This document shows positions 17,388 through 26,416 of a stretch of DNA of 64,000 nucleotides, one piece after another (positions within the stretch are counted from its first letter, which is position 1; each line of letters opens with the position of its first letter). Both the position numbers and the translations under genes were made by a program. The notes under the pieces were generated by a model. The model ran no database searches, had not been told where the DNA came from, and saw nothing but the letters and a program-made list of their open reading frames with translations. The stretch comes from Deltaproteobacteria bacterium. GTDB lineage: Bacteria; UBA10199; JACPAL01. The stretch is from contig JACPAK010000003.1 of assembly GCA_016180845.1 (NCBI GenBank), positions 1-64,000 of the forward strand, read 5' to 3'.

Positions 17388-19330
17388 AGTCCTACCCATT
17401 TCCTCCACTCCCCCTCAGAGAGAATCTGGACCTTCCCCCCTTTTGCCTGAAGCTTTTTGGCCTTGTCGAGTTTGGAACCAGCTCCCCCTCCGTCTCCAAC
17501 CACGAGATAGTCAAGATCCTGCGTCACCCCACCCGCGATCTCTCCTCCTTTTCCCTCGACTAATTTTTCCGCCTGCCCACGTTCCATGGCGAGAAGCGAA
17601 CCGGTGAAGAGGAATTTTTTGCCGAAAAATGGCCCTTCTCGTAGGGGCGACCCCGTGCGCGGGGTCGCCCCTACCAGCGTCACGTGACGCAACAATTTCT
17701 CTATCACCCCTCTCCTCTTCCTCAACCCCTCCACCACCTCCCGCGCAATCACCGGCCCGATCGTGTGGATCGCCGAGAGCTCCTCCTCGCCAACCTTCAA
17801 TATCCGGTCAAGCGTCTTGAACTCACGAACGAGAATCTTTGAGGTATGCTTCGCCAACTCACGAATGCCAAGGGATCGCACGAAGAGATCGAGCGGGAGT
17901 TGCCTCTTCGCCTGGATATTTCCAATCAGCTTTGTCGCGAGGATTTCCCCCATCCTCTCAAGTTCGAGAAGATCCTCTCTCTTCAATTGATAAAAATCGG
18001 CCGGGTCCTTCACAAATCCATTTTCGTAAAGTTGGGCAATTAATTTTTCTCCGAACCCGTCGCATTCGATCACCTTGATAAAATGCTCGAGCTCCTCCAT
18101 CTTCGCCTTTCGGCAGCCCCCTTTGTTGGTACAATAGACAAAATCATCAATGAGCTCTGTGGCAAAACCACACGAAGGGCATTTCTTCGGCATTTCAATC
18201 GCCGCCCCCCTCCCCGCCTCAACAACCGACTCCAGATTCGGGATCACCCCTCCCCGCCTCATCATCAAAACCTTTGATCCCTTTCGAAGACCAAGCTTCT
18301 TCATCAATCCGTAATTATGGAGAGAAACGTGTGTCACAGAGGCCCCGGATAGCTGGACAGGGTCGACGACCCCTACCGGCGTAATCACGCCGGTTCGAGC
18401 GACGCTCCATTCCACATCTTTCAGGGTTGTCACACCGGAATCCCCCTGAAATTTGTAGGCGATCGCATACCGCGGATGGTGCGCGGTAAATCCGAGCCTC
18501 TCCTGCTCCTTCACCTGATTCACCTTGAAGACGACACCGTCCGTTTCATAGTCCCACGAGTCCCTCTTCGAGAGGAAATAGTCATAGGTCCCCTGCATCT
18601 TCTCCTTAGGGATCTGACGAGCCTCTACCGTCGGAATATGAAAGGACTTCAAGAGTTCAATCTTCTCCCCCTCTGACTTCAAAGAAAGACCGAGAATGTC
18701 GTAACCGAAAAAAGAGAGCTGATAGTCGCGCGTCTTCCGAGGATCCTTTTGCTTGATCGCCCCCGCTGCGAGATTTCTTGGATTGGCAAATTCTCGTTTG
18801 TACTTCTTGAAGACGGAGAGTTTCATATAAATCTCTCCCCGTATTTCCGCTCCCCCCTTTGAAAAAGGGGGGCCGGAGGGGATTTTCTGGGGGATATCTC
18901 GGATCATCCTCGCATTCGCAGTAATATCCTCCCCGACCATCCCGTCGCCACGCGTTGCAGCGAGAATAAGCTCCCCTTTGGAATTATACCGAATCTCCGT
19001 CGCGCACCCATCGATCTTCGGTGAGGCGATGAGATCCCCCTCAAACTTCTCGGCCCACTCCTGGATCTCCTTCTCGCTATAACACTTATCGAGCGAGAGC
19101 ATTTCAGAGGTATGCGAAACTTTTCGAAACTCTTTTTGTTCAACCGAAAAATCAGGTGGTATTTCAGACAAGACAGGCGAGTCCGGGTTCAGCTTTTTTA
19201 AACGGAGAACCAGTTGGTCAAACTCGTAGTCGGTGATCTCCGGTTTCTGGAGTTCAAAATAGAGACGGTTATGATGCCGAATCGCCTCTTCCAGTTCTTT
19301 GACCGTCATCCTGGCAATCTTCAGTGTCAC
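17384..19330 (-). CDS. ligA: NAD-dependent DNA ligase, interrupted in frame by repeat elements
   Basis: 648 residues. The adenylation domain carries the nucleophile Lys105 in KIDG and the family block EIRGEIYM. A four-Cys zinc finger (CPSCGFATELIDDFVYCTNKGGC), helix-hairpin-helix repeats and a C-terminal BRCT domain (GKKFLFTGSLLAMER) follow. LigA seals nicks in replication and repair. Two palindromic elements are translated in frame. One gives SGPPFSKGG in the adenylation domain (18852-18872), and the other gives ATPRTGSPLREGP in the linker before BRCT (17641-17674). Both sit in loops, so the enzyme is probably active. The start is GTG overlapping the stop of the phosphatase gene. Confidence 0.95.
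   Translation of the reverse strand: MTLKIARMTVKELEEAIRHHNRLYFELQKPEITDYEFDQLVLRLKKLNPDSPVLSEIPPDFSVEQKEFRKVSHTSEMLSLDKCYSEKEIQEWAEKFEGDLIASPKIDGCATEIRYNSKGELILAATRGDGMVGEDITANARMIRDIPQKIPSGPPFSKGGAEIRGEIYMKLSVFKKYKREFANPRNLAAGAIKQKDPRKTRDYQLSFFGYDILGLSLKSEGEKIELLKSFHIPTVEARQIPKEKMQGTYDYFLSKRDSWDYETDGVVFKVNQVKEQERLGFTAHHPRYAIAYKFQGDSGVTTLKDVEWSVARTGVITPVGVVDPVQLSGASVTHVSLHNYGLMKKLGLRKGSKVLMMRRGGVIPNLESVVEAGRGAAIEMPKKCPSCGFATELIDDFVYCTNKGGCRKAKMEELEHFIKVIECDGFGEKLIAQLYENGFVKDPADFYQLKREDLLELERMGEILATKLIGNIQAKRQLPLDLFVRSLGIRELAKHTSKILVREFKTLDRILKVGEEELSAIHTIGPVIAREVVEGLRKRRGVIEKLLRHVTLVGATPRTGSPLREGPFFGKKFLFTGSLLAMERGQAEKLVEGKGGEIAGGVTQDLDYLVVGDGGGAGSKLDKAKKLQAKGGKVQILSEGEWRKWVGL
17641..17674. 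repeat. Perfect palindrome inside ligA (GTAGGGGCGACC family)
   Basis: GTAGGGGCGACCCC and its exact complement GGGGTCGCCCCTAC flank a 6-base loop, in the linker before the BRCT domain. A second short perfect palindrome, GCGTCACGTGACGC, follows at 17677-17690. A related copy lies in the carotenoid gene at 30294-30315. Confidence 0.9.
18852..18872. repeat. CCCCCCTTT/AAGGGGGG palindrome inside ligA
   Basis: A short inverted repeat translated as part of PPFSKGG. It is related to the element at 3210-3255, which is translated as PPFVKGG. Confidence 0.7.
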
Positions 19331-19980
19331 TTTTTTGTGGAATTCGGAAGCGGATAAAGCTGATCAGTTCTCGAGAAGACTTTTTCCAGATTGGTATGAC
19401 AATTAATTCCAAAAACTCCTGAGCTCTTCCCATTTAGCCAGAGGATAGAGACAGCAGCGTTGTCGATCCTCATGCGCAACATCTCATTTAAATCCAGGTT
19501 CATGTAGTGCGTCAGGATTACCTTGATCACATCGGCATGACTGACCGCCATGATCCGTCCCTTACGGTGCTCCTTCCGCATCATTTCCACCCAACGCACC
19601 CCCCTCTGCCAGACATCCTTCATCCGCTCGCCACGAGGGGCCTGGGCCTTCGCCGGATTCGTATGATAGAGTTTGAAGGCGGGGTAACGACTCACCTCAT
19701 CGAATGTCTTCCCCACCCAATCTCCATAATCGATTTCAACCAGCTCAGGAACCTCGACAACCCTGACACTCCTCCCCTTCGCCAAAATCCGCGCGGTCTG
19801 GATTGTCCGTTTCAGCGGGCTCGTGTAAACTGCCTTAATCTCAATAGAATCCAATGACTTCGCCGTCTCTTCCGCCTGCTTGATCCCCTCCCGATTCAGG
19901 GGGACAGGACGCCCCCCCATGATCCGGCGGTTCTTGTTCCAATCGGTCTCACCGTGTCTGATAAAGAGGATCTCGAGCAT
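19327..19980 (-). CDS. Histidine phosphatase family protein
   Basis: 217 residues. The catalytic RHGETDWN motif lies at residues 8-15, followed by GGRPVPLNREGIKQAEETA, YTSPLKRTIQTA and the second active-site region VSHADVIKVILTHY. This is the phosphoglycerate mutase/phosphatase superfamily; the substrate cannot be told (cobalamin, sugar phosphate or other small phosphoesters). The gene precedes ligA with a 4-base overlap, so the two are co-transcribed. Confidence 0.88.
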   Translation of the reverse strand: MLEILFIRHGETDWNKNRRIMGGRPVPLNREGIKQAEETAKSLDSIEIKAVYTSPLKRTIQTARILAKGRSVRVVEVPELVEIDYGDWVGKTFDEVSRYPAFKLYHTNPAKAQAPRGERMKDVWQRGVRWVEMMRKEHRKGRIMAVSHADVIKVILTHYMNLDLNEMLRMRIDNAAVSILWLNGKSSGVFGINCHTNLEKVFSRTDQLYPLPNSTKK

Positions 19981-20089
19981 GTCGCCTTATATAGCGGAGA
20001 TTTTTTCAGGATGCAACTTGAGGAACTCAATTTTTAGAGATCTGGGAAAAAAGTTGAATTCCTTCTTTATTTAAGCGACGTATCCAAAA

Positions 20090-22642
20090 ATGGACAAGCC
20101 CTTCAAAGCAACACTTCCAAACGGCCTTCGAGTGATCCTCCTCCCAAAAAATGACGCGCCGGTCGTTTCGTGGAATCTCTGGGCCAATGTCGGCAGTGTG
20201 AATGAAACCCCTGAGACCGCCGGTATCTGTCACCTGATCGAACATATGCTCTTCAAGGGCACCTCACGGCGGCCGGTCGGACAGATTGCGAAGGAGGTCG
20301 AGGCATCGGGCGGTGAGATGAACGCCTACACCAGTTTCGATGAAACGGTCTTCTACATCAACATGTCGAGCAAGAAGCTCGATGTCGGGCTGGATATCCT
20401 GGCAGACGCCGCCGCGGATCCCACTTTTGATGCCACTGAGTTAACACGTGAAAAAGAGGTCGTCGTCGAAGAGATCTCGCGCGCTGAAGACAATCCCTCG
20501 CAGATGGTCAGCGAAGATCTTTTTAAAAAGGTCTTTGCCGTTCATCCTTACGGCAAGCCGATCGCCGGGGATCGCAACACCGTTCGGGAGGTCTCGCGCC
20601 AAACTGTGATCGATTTTTATCGACAATGGTATGTGGCCTCGAATCTCCTTCTGATCGGTGTGGGTGATTTCGCCATCGATCCGACAATCAAAAGAATCGA
20701 GGCACTTTTTAACAAAATTCCTGCTGGAACCGCTCCCCGTCAAGAGATCCCGATCGAACCTCCCCAGACCTCCCCCCGTCATGTCACACGAGAGATGGCG
20801 GTCGAGGGGTATTATCTCGATCTGGCCCTCCCCGCCCCCTCCCTGAAACATCCCGATGTCGCGGCGCTTGACCTCCTCGTTCAAATTTTAGGAGGCGGGG
20901 CCAGCTCCCGACTGGAACAAACGGTTAGGGAAAAGAAAAAACTGGTGAGTTCTATCTCTTCCTCAAATTTTATCTCCCGCTATCCCGGTGTGATTGCCAT
21001 CGGGACCGTCCTGCAGGATGGAGAATTGAAAAAACCTCTTCAGGCGATCTGGGAGGAAATGGATCTCTTGCGTCACGAGAAGGTTTCCGCCGTCGAACTG
21101 ACACGGGCTCGTGATAATATCCGAAGCACACGCATTTACGAAAAGCAGACTGCCGAACGTCTTGCCAGAAAGCTCGGTTTTTTTGAAGGTCTGGCGGAAG
21201 ATCTGGAATTTGAAGAACAGTATTATCGAAAGATTTCAGAGACGACCGAAGGCGATCTTTTGGAACTCGCCCAACGCTATTTTGTTCCGGAAAAGCTGAC
21301 GCTAGCCCTCTGTCATCCAAAGGGAAAATTAAAACTCTCGCCTCAGAGTCTTTTTTCTTCCCTTGGGAAACCAACATCAAGGAAACCGAAACCGACTTCG
21401 CCTTCCGTCTCTTCTTTCACCCTCTCTGAAGGAGTCCGTCTGCTGGTTCGGGAAAACAAGACACTTCCGATCCTCTCCATGCGAAGCCTTTCGTTAGGAG
21501 GTAGTCGTTGGGAGACAAAGAAGACCAACGGAATTTCCCATCTCGTTTCGATGCTTCTGACAAAAGGGACGACACACCGTACGGCACGTGAAATCGCCGA
21601 AGCAGGAGAGAATATCTGCGGAAATTTCGATGGCACCATGGGACGCAATCTGATCGGCCTCTCCGGAACCTTCCTTTCGGAAAAAGAGACCGAAGGGGTC
21701 GAGCTTTTCTTTGATCTCCTTTTTCATCCCTCATTTGCCGAGGAGGAGATCAAAAAGGAAAAAGAGACCACCTATACAATGATCCGAAATCAGGAAGATT
21801 CACTCCCCAATATCGCCATGAGACATTTCTTCGAATCCCTCTACCCTCAACATCCTTACGGCCTGCAGCCTTTGGGGACAATCGATTCCGTCCGCAAACT
21901 CAAGCGGCAAGATCTCTTCCGCTGGTACCAACAGGTCCTTCACCCCAAAAATATTGTCATTTCTATTTCCGGAGATGTCGATACCAACGAGATCAGGGAA
22001 AGAATCGAAGAAAAAATCAGGATAGGAAACGACTGGAAGTTTTCTTCCCGCTTGAATCTTCCTCGTTTGGCCAAGGTCTCGCCACCGAAAAAACCAAAAG
22101 AGGTCATCCTCCGGAAAAAAGAAAAATACCAGGCCCACATCGTCTATGGTTTTTTAGGAACCACACTCACCCATCCGGATCGTTATGCGCTGGATGTCAT
22201 GAATGCGATCCTTGCCGGTCAGGGGGGGCGCCTCTTTCTCGAACTGCGTGACAAAAAGGGACTCGCCTATTCCCTCTCCTCATCGAGTACCGAAGGAATC
22301 GAACCGGGCTACTTCATGGTCTATATGGGGTGTGATCCGACCAAGCTCGAGATCGCTTTAGCAGGGATCAAGGATGAACTCAAAAAAATCGCCACGGAAA
22401 AAACGCCTGAGGAAGAGATTTCACGAGCAAAAAAATATCTGATCGGTAATTATGAACTCGAACTCCAGAAAAATTCTGCCGTCGCCGCGATCCTCGCCTC
22501 AAATGAAATTTACAAGATCGGCTGGGAGGAGCTCTATCGTTACCCCGAACAGATCGAAAAGGTAACGGCGAATGACATTCTACGCGTTGCCCAGAAATAC
22601 CTGCGACAGGATCACTCCGTGCTGTCGGTGGTAAGACCTTAG
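20090..22642 (+). CDS. M16 zinc peptidase, two-domain fusion with inactive second half
   Basis: 850 residues made of two tandem M16 units. The first has the inverted zinc motif HLIEH (His48, Glu51, His52) and the downstream VVVEEI Glu. The second, from about residue 440, keeps the fold but has HLVSM at the equivalent place, so it lacks zinc ligands, as seen in many pitrilysin-like and processing-peptidase-like proteins. No signal peptide is evident. It probably degrades or processes peptides, perhaps in the periplasm if exported by other means. The convergent small gene overlaps its end by 4 bases. Confidence 0.9.
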   Translation: MDKPFKATLPNGLRVILLPKNDAPVVSWNLWANVGSVNETPETAGICHLIEHMLFKGTSRRPVGQIAKEVEASGGEMNAYTSFDETVFYINMSSKKLDVGLDILADAAADPTFDATELTREKEVVVEEISRAEDNPSQMVSEDLFKKVFAVHPYGKPIAGDRNTVREVSRQTVIDFYRQWYVASNLLLIGVGDFAIDPTIKRIEALFNKIPAGTAPRQEIPIEPPQTSPRHVTREMAVEGYYLDLALPAPSLKHPDVAALDLLVQILGGGASSRLEQTVREKKKLVSSISSSNFISRYPGVIAIGTVLQDGELKKPLQAIWEEMDLLRHEKVSAVELTRARDNIRSTRIYEKQTAERLARKLGFFEGLAEDLEFEEQYYRKISETTEGDLLELAQRYFVPEKLTLALCHPKGKLKLSPQSLFSSLGKPTSRKPKPTSPSVSSFTLSEGVRLLVRENKTLPILSMRSLSLGGSRWETKKTNGISHLVSMLLTKGTTHRTAREIAEAGENICGNFDGTMGRNLIGLSGTFLSEKETEGVELFFDLLFHPSFAEEEIKKEKETTYTMIRNQEDSLPNIAMRHFFESLYPQHPYGLQPLGTIDSVRKLKRQDLFRWYQQVLHPKNIVISISGDVDTNEIRERIEEKIRIGNDWKFSSRLNLPRLAKVSPPKKPKEVILRKKEKYQAHIVYGFLGTTLTHPDRYALDVMNAILAGQGGRLFLELRDKKGLAYSLSSSSTEGIEPGYFMVYMGCDPTKLEIALAGIKDELKKIATEKTPEEEISRAKKYLIGNYELELQKNSAVAAILASNEIYKIGWEELYRYPEQIEKVTANDILRVAQKYLRQDHSVLSVVRP

Positions 22643-22899
22643 GGATTATTTCTCAAATGAGAGCAGATTCTTTCTTTATCCTGCCTTGAAAAACTGCTGC
22701 CGTAGATTCTCTCAAATAATGCTATTTTAAGCTCAGTGGAATTCGCGAGCGGGCTGCTGTCTCTGATTCCTGATTGGCACATCTCCCGACAAAAATGAGT
22801 GAGTGAAATGCCCCTCAGAAATCGCTCCTTCCCCGTCAGTTTTTTTATCCGTTCATTGTAGACCTTCTGAAAGCTTGTCGAGGTATCAGGGCGATACAT
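22639..22899 (-). CDS. Small partner protein of nucleotidyltransferase (TA-like)
   Basis: 86 residues, no named family recognised. Predicted mostly helical: SFQKVYNERIKKLTGKERFL, then LTHFCREMCQSGIRD and ELKIALFERIYGSSFS. It overlaps the 3' end of the nucleotidyltransferase gene by 14 bases, so the two are translated as a pair. Pairs of a minimal nucleotidyltransferase and a small helical protein are frequent and often proposed to be toxin-antitoxin-like. Confidence 0.6.
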   Translation of the reverse strand: MYRPDTSTSFQKVYNERIKKLTGKERFLRGISLTHFCREMCQSGIRDSSPLANSTELKIALFERIYGSSFSRQDKERICSHLRNNP

Positions 22900-23455
22900 A
22901 ATATTGTTTCAACCTTTCCAAAAAACCCAGCCTCTCTGCCCATCGTTCCAGATAACTGTAGTCTAACTCATCTGACAGGAGAGTGACTAGGTTTCTGATA
23001 TCACGCTCCTGCATCTCTGAACGAGACTCTTTTGACCATTCAAGTTTGGCAAGAATCAAATCTTCAGGTGAAATCACATAGCCCTTAATAGAGCCTAACT
23101 CCTTCAATCTTCGTCTCTGAAATTGTTCACGTGAAAAAGGATCATTTTTACGGACAATCAGATCCACTTTAAAAATCGTTTCTTCATCAAGGATATTAAA
23201 CATACGTTCGAGATTCAGCGCCTCCTGAACGGCTTCACGACTGATGTAAAACCCGTCCTGAAAAATTGTGATTAGCCTTTCCGTATCCCTGCTCTCAACC
23301 TCAATAACAATGTCAAAATCGTTGGTGGCACGAGGGTGGCCATAAAAATTCAAGGCCATAGAACCTGTCAGCATGTAGGGAATCGAGGCCCGGTTGAGAC
23401 GCTCAATGACCCGCTCCAAGGTTTTTAATTCCGGGCTTTCTAAGAGAGTGGACAT
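22886..23455 (-). CDS. Nucleotidyltransferase-fold protein (AbiEii/MenT-like)
   Basis: 189 residues with the minimal nucleotidyltransferase signature: MLTGSMALNFYG, then TNDFDIVIEV supplying the metal-binding Asp pair, and FKVDLIVRK for the third acidic residue. A helical C-terminal part (PEDLILAKLEWSKESRSEMQERDI) is typical of the AbiEii/MenT and related families. Some of these modify tRNA ends to stop translation. The downstream 86-residue gene overlaps it. The pair has somewhat richer A/T content than neighbouring operons, which suggests mobility. Confidence 0.75.
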   Translation of the reverse strand: MSTLLESPELKTLERVIERLNRASIPYMLTGSMALNFYGHPRATNDFDIVIEVESRDTERLITIFQDGFYISREAVQEALNLERMFNILDEETIFKVDLIVRKNDPFSREQFQRRRLKELGSIKGYVISPEDLILAKLEWSKESRSEMQERDIRNLVTLLSDELDYSYLERWAERLGFLERLKQYYVSP

Positions 23456-23581
23456 AAGATCAATCTTTATTCTGGCAATAAAAATATAGCAACCCCATCC
23501 AAATCCTTACCGAGAACCAACAACGAAAACGTTCCTTTGGGAAAGAACTGAACGGAGGAGATCAATGCTGTTATTGCCGAT

Positions 23582-23830
23582 GTGAATGCTGATGGTAAGG
23601 CTGATAATAGAATCTCGTCCGCCAACAGATCCACTCAAGTAGCCTATAATGCAAGACGGTTTTCTCAAGATTTTATTGCCGAGGTTTCAAGAGTGATCGG
23701 TGATTTTCCATACAGACAAGCCTCCTCCTATTGGCGGCTTAAAGCTTTGGAAAAATGGTGCGCGGAAAATGCCCTTCATAATGATCCTGAAGGCGAATGC
23801 GCTAATGTGGGTGGGGGTTTAAAAGACTGA
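23582..23830 (+). CDS. Small hypothetical ORF, possibly a gene remnant
   Basis: 82 residues from a GTG; no family recognised. The frame is open upstream to 23552 but has no standard start there, and the good ribosome binding site GGAGGAG at 23554-23560 points to an ATG in another frame that stops after six codons. This could be a frameshifted or decayed gene. The sequence (NADGKADNRISS, then FSQDFIAEVSRVIGDFPYRQ) has A/T-rich codon use unlike ligA or nadA. Apart from this ORF, nothing is recognised between 23456 and 23868. Confidence 0.3.
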   Translation: MNADGKADNRISSANRSTQVAYNARRFSQDFIAEVSRVIGDFPYRQASSYWRLKALEKWCAENALHNDPEGECANVGGGLKD

Positions 23831-23868
23831 GGATCACTCCGTTTTATCCGTTGTAAAACCCTAACCCC

Positions 23869-24525
23869 TCACCTTTTGCCCGGCAAAAACTTCTCCCACG
23901 GGCAATGCCCACAATCCGGCTGGCGTGATTTGCACCAGTTTTTGCCGATGTTGACGATTAAGGCATGGAACTCGTTATACAAATTGGAGCGGGTGTCGGG
24001 CAAATGATTTTCAAAATACTCCTGAATCTCATGATAATCGGCCTCCTCGGTCAGAACCTGATGCCGCGTGAAGATCCGTTTCGTATAGGCATCCACGACA
24101 AAGATCGGTTTGTTTCCTGCGTACAACAGGATCGAATCACAGGTCTCCGGACCAATCCCTTTTACAGATAAAAGTTTTTCGCGGAGACCCTCTGTTCTCT
24201 CGGCAAACATCCGATCCAGATCGGCATCATACTCATCAATTAAAAATTTAAGAAAAGAACGGAGACGTCGCGTCTTGATATTGAAATATCCTGCGGGACG
24301 GATCAGAGAAGCGAGGTGGGACGGGGCGACCGCATACAACTTCTTTGGTTCGAGCAACCCTTCCTTCTTAAGATTCGCAATCGCCTTTTCAACATTTGTC
24401 CAATTTGTATTTTGCGTGAGGATCGCCCCGACACAGACCTCAAAAGGGGTCTCACCGGGCCACCAGTGTTGGGGGCCAAGTTTTGCGAGGGCGGCTTGGT
24501 AATAATCAAGCAGCTGGTGCCGCAT
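23869..24525 (-). CDS. Endonuclease III-like HhH-GPD DNA glycosylase
   Basis: 218 residues. The HhH-GPD fold is clear: VGAILTQNTNW, the hairpin LLSVKGIGPETCDSILLYA and the catalytic Asp in FVVDAYTKRI. The Lys that makes classic endonuclease III bifunctional (in GRKTA) is Glu here (GPETC), so the enzyme may act as a monofunctional glycosylase. The iron-sulfur loop has only three Cys (WCKSRQPDCGHCPW); the fourth is missing because the protein ends soon after. The base substrate is unknown. It overlaps the upstream zinc-protein gene by 20 bases. Confidence 0.85.
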   Translation of the reverse strand: MRHQLLDYYQAALAKLGPQHWWPGETPFEVCVGAILTQNTNWTNVEKAIANLKKEGLLEPKKLYAVAPSHLASLIRPAGYFNIKTRRLRSFLKFLIDEYDADLDRMFAERTEGLREKLLSVKGIGPETCDSILLYAGNKPIFVVDAYTKRIFTRHQVLTEEADYHEIQEYFENHLPDTRSNLYNEFHALIVNIGKNWCKSRQPDCGHCPWEKFLPGKR

Positions 24526-24766
24526 CTGTCGCTGGCGCTGCTGGGGCCGGAGCTGCTGCCCCCTCTTTCACCCCCGCCTTTGCCTTATAATGCTCCTCAC
24601 ACAGGCCCAGCTTCACCATCGGCTTCCGGCAGTTTTCCTGATGACAGGTCTTGAAACGGCGATGAGGCAGATCCCCTTGCCGCCATTTTTTGTAATGAAC
24701 ATTACAGTACCCTTTTGCGCGATAGGGTCTTTTGCAATTCTCCACCTTACATTTTTCAGTCTCCAT
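24506..24766 (-). CDS. Small protein with duplicated Cys3-His zinc-binding motif
   Basis: 86 residues with two copies of C-x4-C-x9-C-x2-H: CKVENCKRPYRAKGYCNVHY and CHQENCRKPMVKLGLCEEHY. Each probably binds zinc. The first copy is followed by KKWRQGDLP, and an Ala/Pro-rich tail ends the protein. Similar small vegetative-type zinc proteins occur in deltaproteobacteria, without firm function. It overlaps the genes on both sides and so belongs to a four-gene operon, 25321 to 23869. Confidence 0.65.
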   Translation of the reverse strand: METEKCKVENCKRPYRAKGYCNVHYKKWRQGDLPHRRFKTCHQENCRKPMVKLGLCEEHYKAKAGVKEGAAAPAPAAPATDAAPAA

Positions 24767-25031
24767 GATCGCTCCCTCCTATTGTTGAATGAACAAGATC
24801 AACCAGCCATTCTTCCGTCTGATCTTCTCCCCGGTAGCACCTCACCCGAACATGACCTCGAAACCTGGAAACAACCTCTGCGTTGCAATCATGAACATCC
24901 GGAAAGTTCCCCTGAATCACCGCCAACGCCCTCCTGGAGTCCCCTTCATCAAACTTTCTTTGCATATAACTCACCAGAAAAACCCCAACGAGAAGAACAC
25001 CGACCGCTGCACTCCAACGCAAAAGCGTCAT
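24756..25031 (-). CDS. Small membrane-anchored hypothetical protein
   Basis: 91 residues: one N-terminal membrane helix (WSAAVGVLLVGVFLVSYM), then a small soluble domain with two Cys (VHDCNAEVVSRFRGHVRVRCYRG) that could form a disulfide in the periplasm. Not recognised. It overlaps its neighbours by 4 and 11 bases. Confidence 0.55.
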   Translation of the reverse strand: MTLLRWSAAVGVLLVGVFLVSYMQRKFDEGDSRRALAVIQGNFPDVHDCNAEVVSRFRGHVRVRCYRGEDQTEEWLVDLVHSTIGGSDHGD

Positions 25032-25321
25032 TGTCCGTTTTTATCCAAACCCTCTTTTTCAAGAACCTCTTCCAGTTTTTCCTTTTCCTTCTCGTCGATA
25101 TTCTCCATCGCCGGTCCGGTCGGTAGATTTCTTTTCTTGAGGTAACTATCCACTTCCCCTCGAACCTGACGCACGATCTCCTGGATTAATGGGGCATTCA
25201 GAAACTCCCTGACATGATCTTTTACGGGACGCCCCTGATAGTCGAGTTGCAGGATAACCCAAAAAAGTGCTCCAAGAACCCCCAAGAAAAATAGCTTTCG
25301 CAGAAGCCAAAACATGCCCAT
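25028..25321 (-). CDS. Small membrane protein with charged tail
   Basis: About 98 residues from the ATG at 25321; an in-frame ATG at 25414 would leave only two bases to the divergent gene. One membrane helix (KLFFLGVLGALFWVILQLDY) precedes a periplasmic helix and a Lys/Glu-rich coiled coil at the end. Unknown function. First gene of the operon 25321-23869. Confidence 0.55.
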   Translation of the reverse strand: MGMFWLLRKLFFLGVLGALFWVILQLDYQGRPVKDHVREFLNAPLIQEIVRQVRGEVDSYLKKRNLPTGPAMENIDEKEKEKLEEVLEKEGLDKNGQ

Positions 25322-25416
25322 GTTTTTGGGTATTTGAAGCAGGGTGTCAAGTGATGATTCTATCGTCTTTGGGATAGACTTTCTGCCAACGGGCCTGTAG
25401 AATTTATGAATCAATT

Positions 25417-26409
25417 ATGGCCCCCCTTTTGGATATAGCGGCCGAATTTGGTCGTGCCCCCCGCGTTTTGATTGCCGACGACCACGAGGCCAATATCCAG
25501 CTCATTAAGTTGCAACTCAAGGGAACCGGTTATGAGCTCGACTTCGCCGTCGATGGGAAGCAGACAATCGAAAAGGTCGCCTCTTTTAAACCAGATCTCA
25601 TCGTCCTCGATATCATGATGCCGGAGATGACCGGATACGATGTCTGCGCAAGACTCAAATCAGACAAGGAATATCGTTTTATCCCGATCATTATTGTCAC
25701 CGCCCTTCAGGAGCTGAAAGACAAACTGAAGGCGATCGATCTCGGCGCGGATGATTTCCTGATCAAACCGTTCAATCGTCTTGAGTTAGAAACGAGGATC
25801 CGATCGCTGCTTCGTCTCAAGGCACTCTATGACGACCTGGAGACAAGTGAAAACATGCTGGTCTCTCTGGCCCAAACGATTGAAACAAAGGATCTCTACA
25901 CACGCGGACATTCGGAGCGTGTGGCACGATACTCACGGCAATTGGCTCGAACAATTGGCCTCTCCGAAAGGGATCAAAACATGATTTGGCGCGGGGGACT
26001 GCTTCATGACATCGGCAAGATCGGAATCAGTGAAACGATCCTGCATAAACCAGGCCCCCTCACCGCTGAGGAAATGGCCGAGGTCCGGACCCATCCGATG
26101 AAGGGATACGAAATCTGTTGTGGTCTCAAATCGATCCACACCTCCCTCTCGATCATCAAGAATCACCACGAGCGATTCGATGGGTGTGGTCATCCTGATA
26201 AGATGAAAGGGGAAACGATCCCGCTTTATGCACGCATTGCAGCGATCGCCGATAGCTACGACGCGATGACGACGAATCGTCCTTACCGCAAGGCAATGAA
26301 ACCGGACTCAGCAATCAAGATCTTGGACAAGGAAAAGGAGTGGGGTCAGTGGGATCCAAAATTGATCGATGCCTTTATCTCAATGATCCGATCGATTTAC
26401 CGACCCTGA
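25417..26409 (+). CDS. Response regulator with HD-GYP phosphodiesterase domain
   Basis: 330 residues. The receiver domain (residues about 15-135) has the acidic pocket (ADDHE), phospho-acceptor Asp65 (VLDIMMPEMTGYD) and the switch Lys (LIKPF). The output domain is HD-GYP: HSERVARYSRQLA, LLHDIGKIGI and NHHERFDGCGHP. The last motif reads GHP where the family has GYP, a change that may affect partner binding but keeps the metal-binding His residues. It should hydrolyse cyclic-di-GMP when phosphorylated. No cognate kinase is adjacent; the orphan kinase at 8494 is one option. Confidence 0.92.
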   Translation: MAPLLDIAAEFGRAPRVLIADDHEANIQLIKLQLKGTGYELDFAVDGKQTIEKVASFKPDLIVLDIMMPEMTGYDVCARLKSDKEYRFIPIIIVTALQELKDKLKAIDLGADDFLIKPFNRLELETRIRSLLRLKALYDDLETSENMLVSLAQTIETKDLYTRGHSERVARYSRQLARTIGLSERDQNMIWRGGLLHDIGKIGISETILHKPGPLTAEEMAEVRTHPMKGYEICCGLKSIHTSLSIIKNHHERFDGCGHPDKMKGETIPLYARIAAIADSYDAMTTNRPYRKAMKPDSAIKILDKEKEWGQWDPKLIDAFISMIRSIYRP

Positions 26410-26416
26410 ACACAGA

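Noticed and set aside
22774-22790. TTGGCACATCTC resembling a sigma-54 -24 box
   Set aside because: No GC at the -12 position, and it lies inside a coding region.
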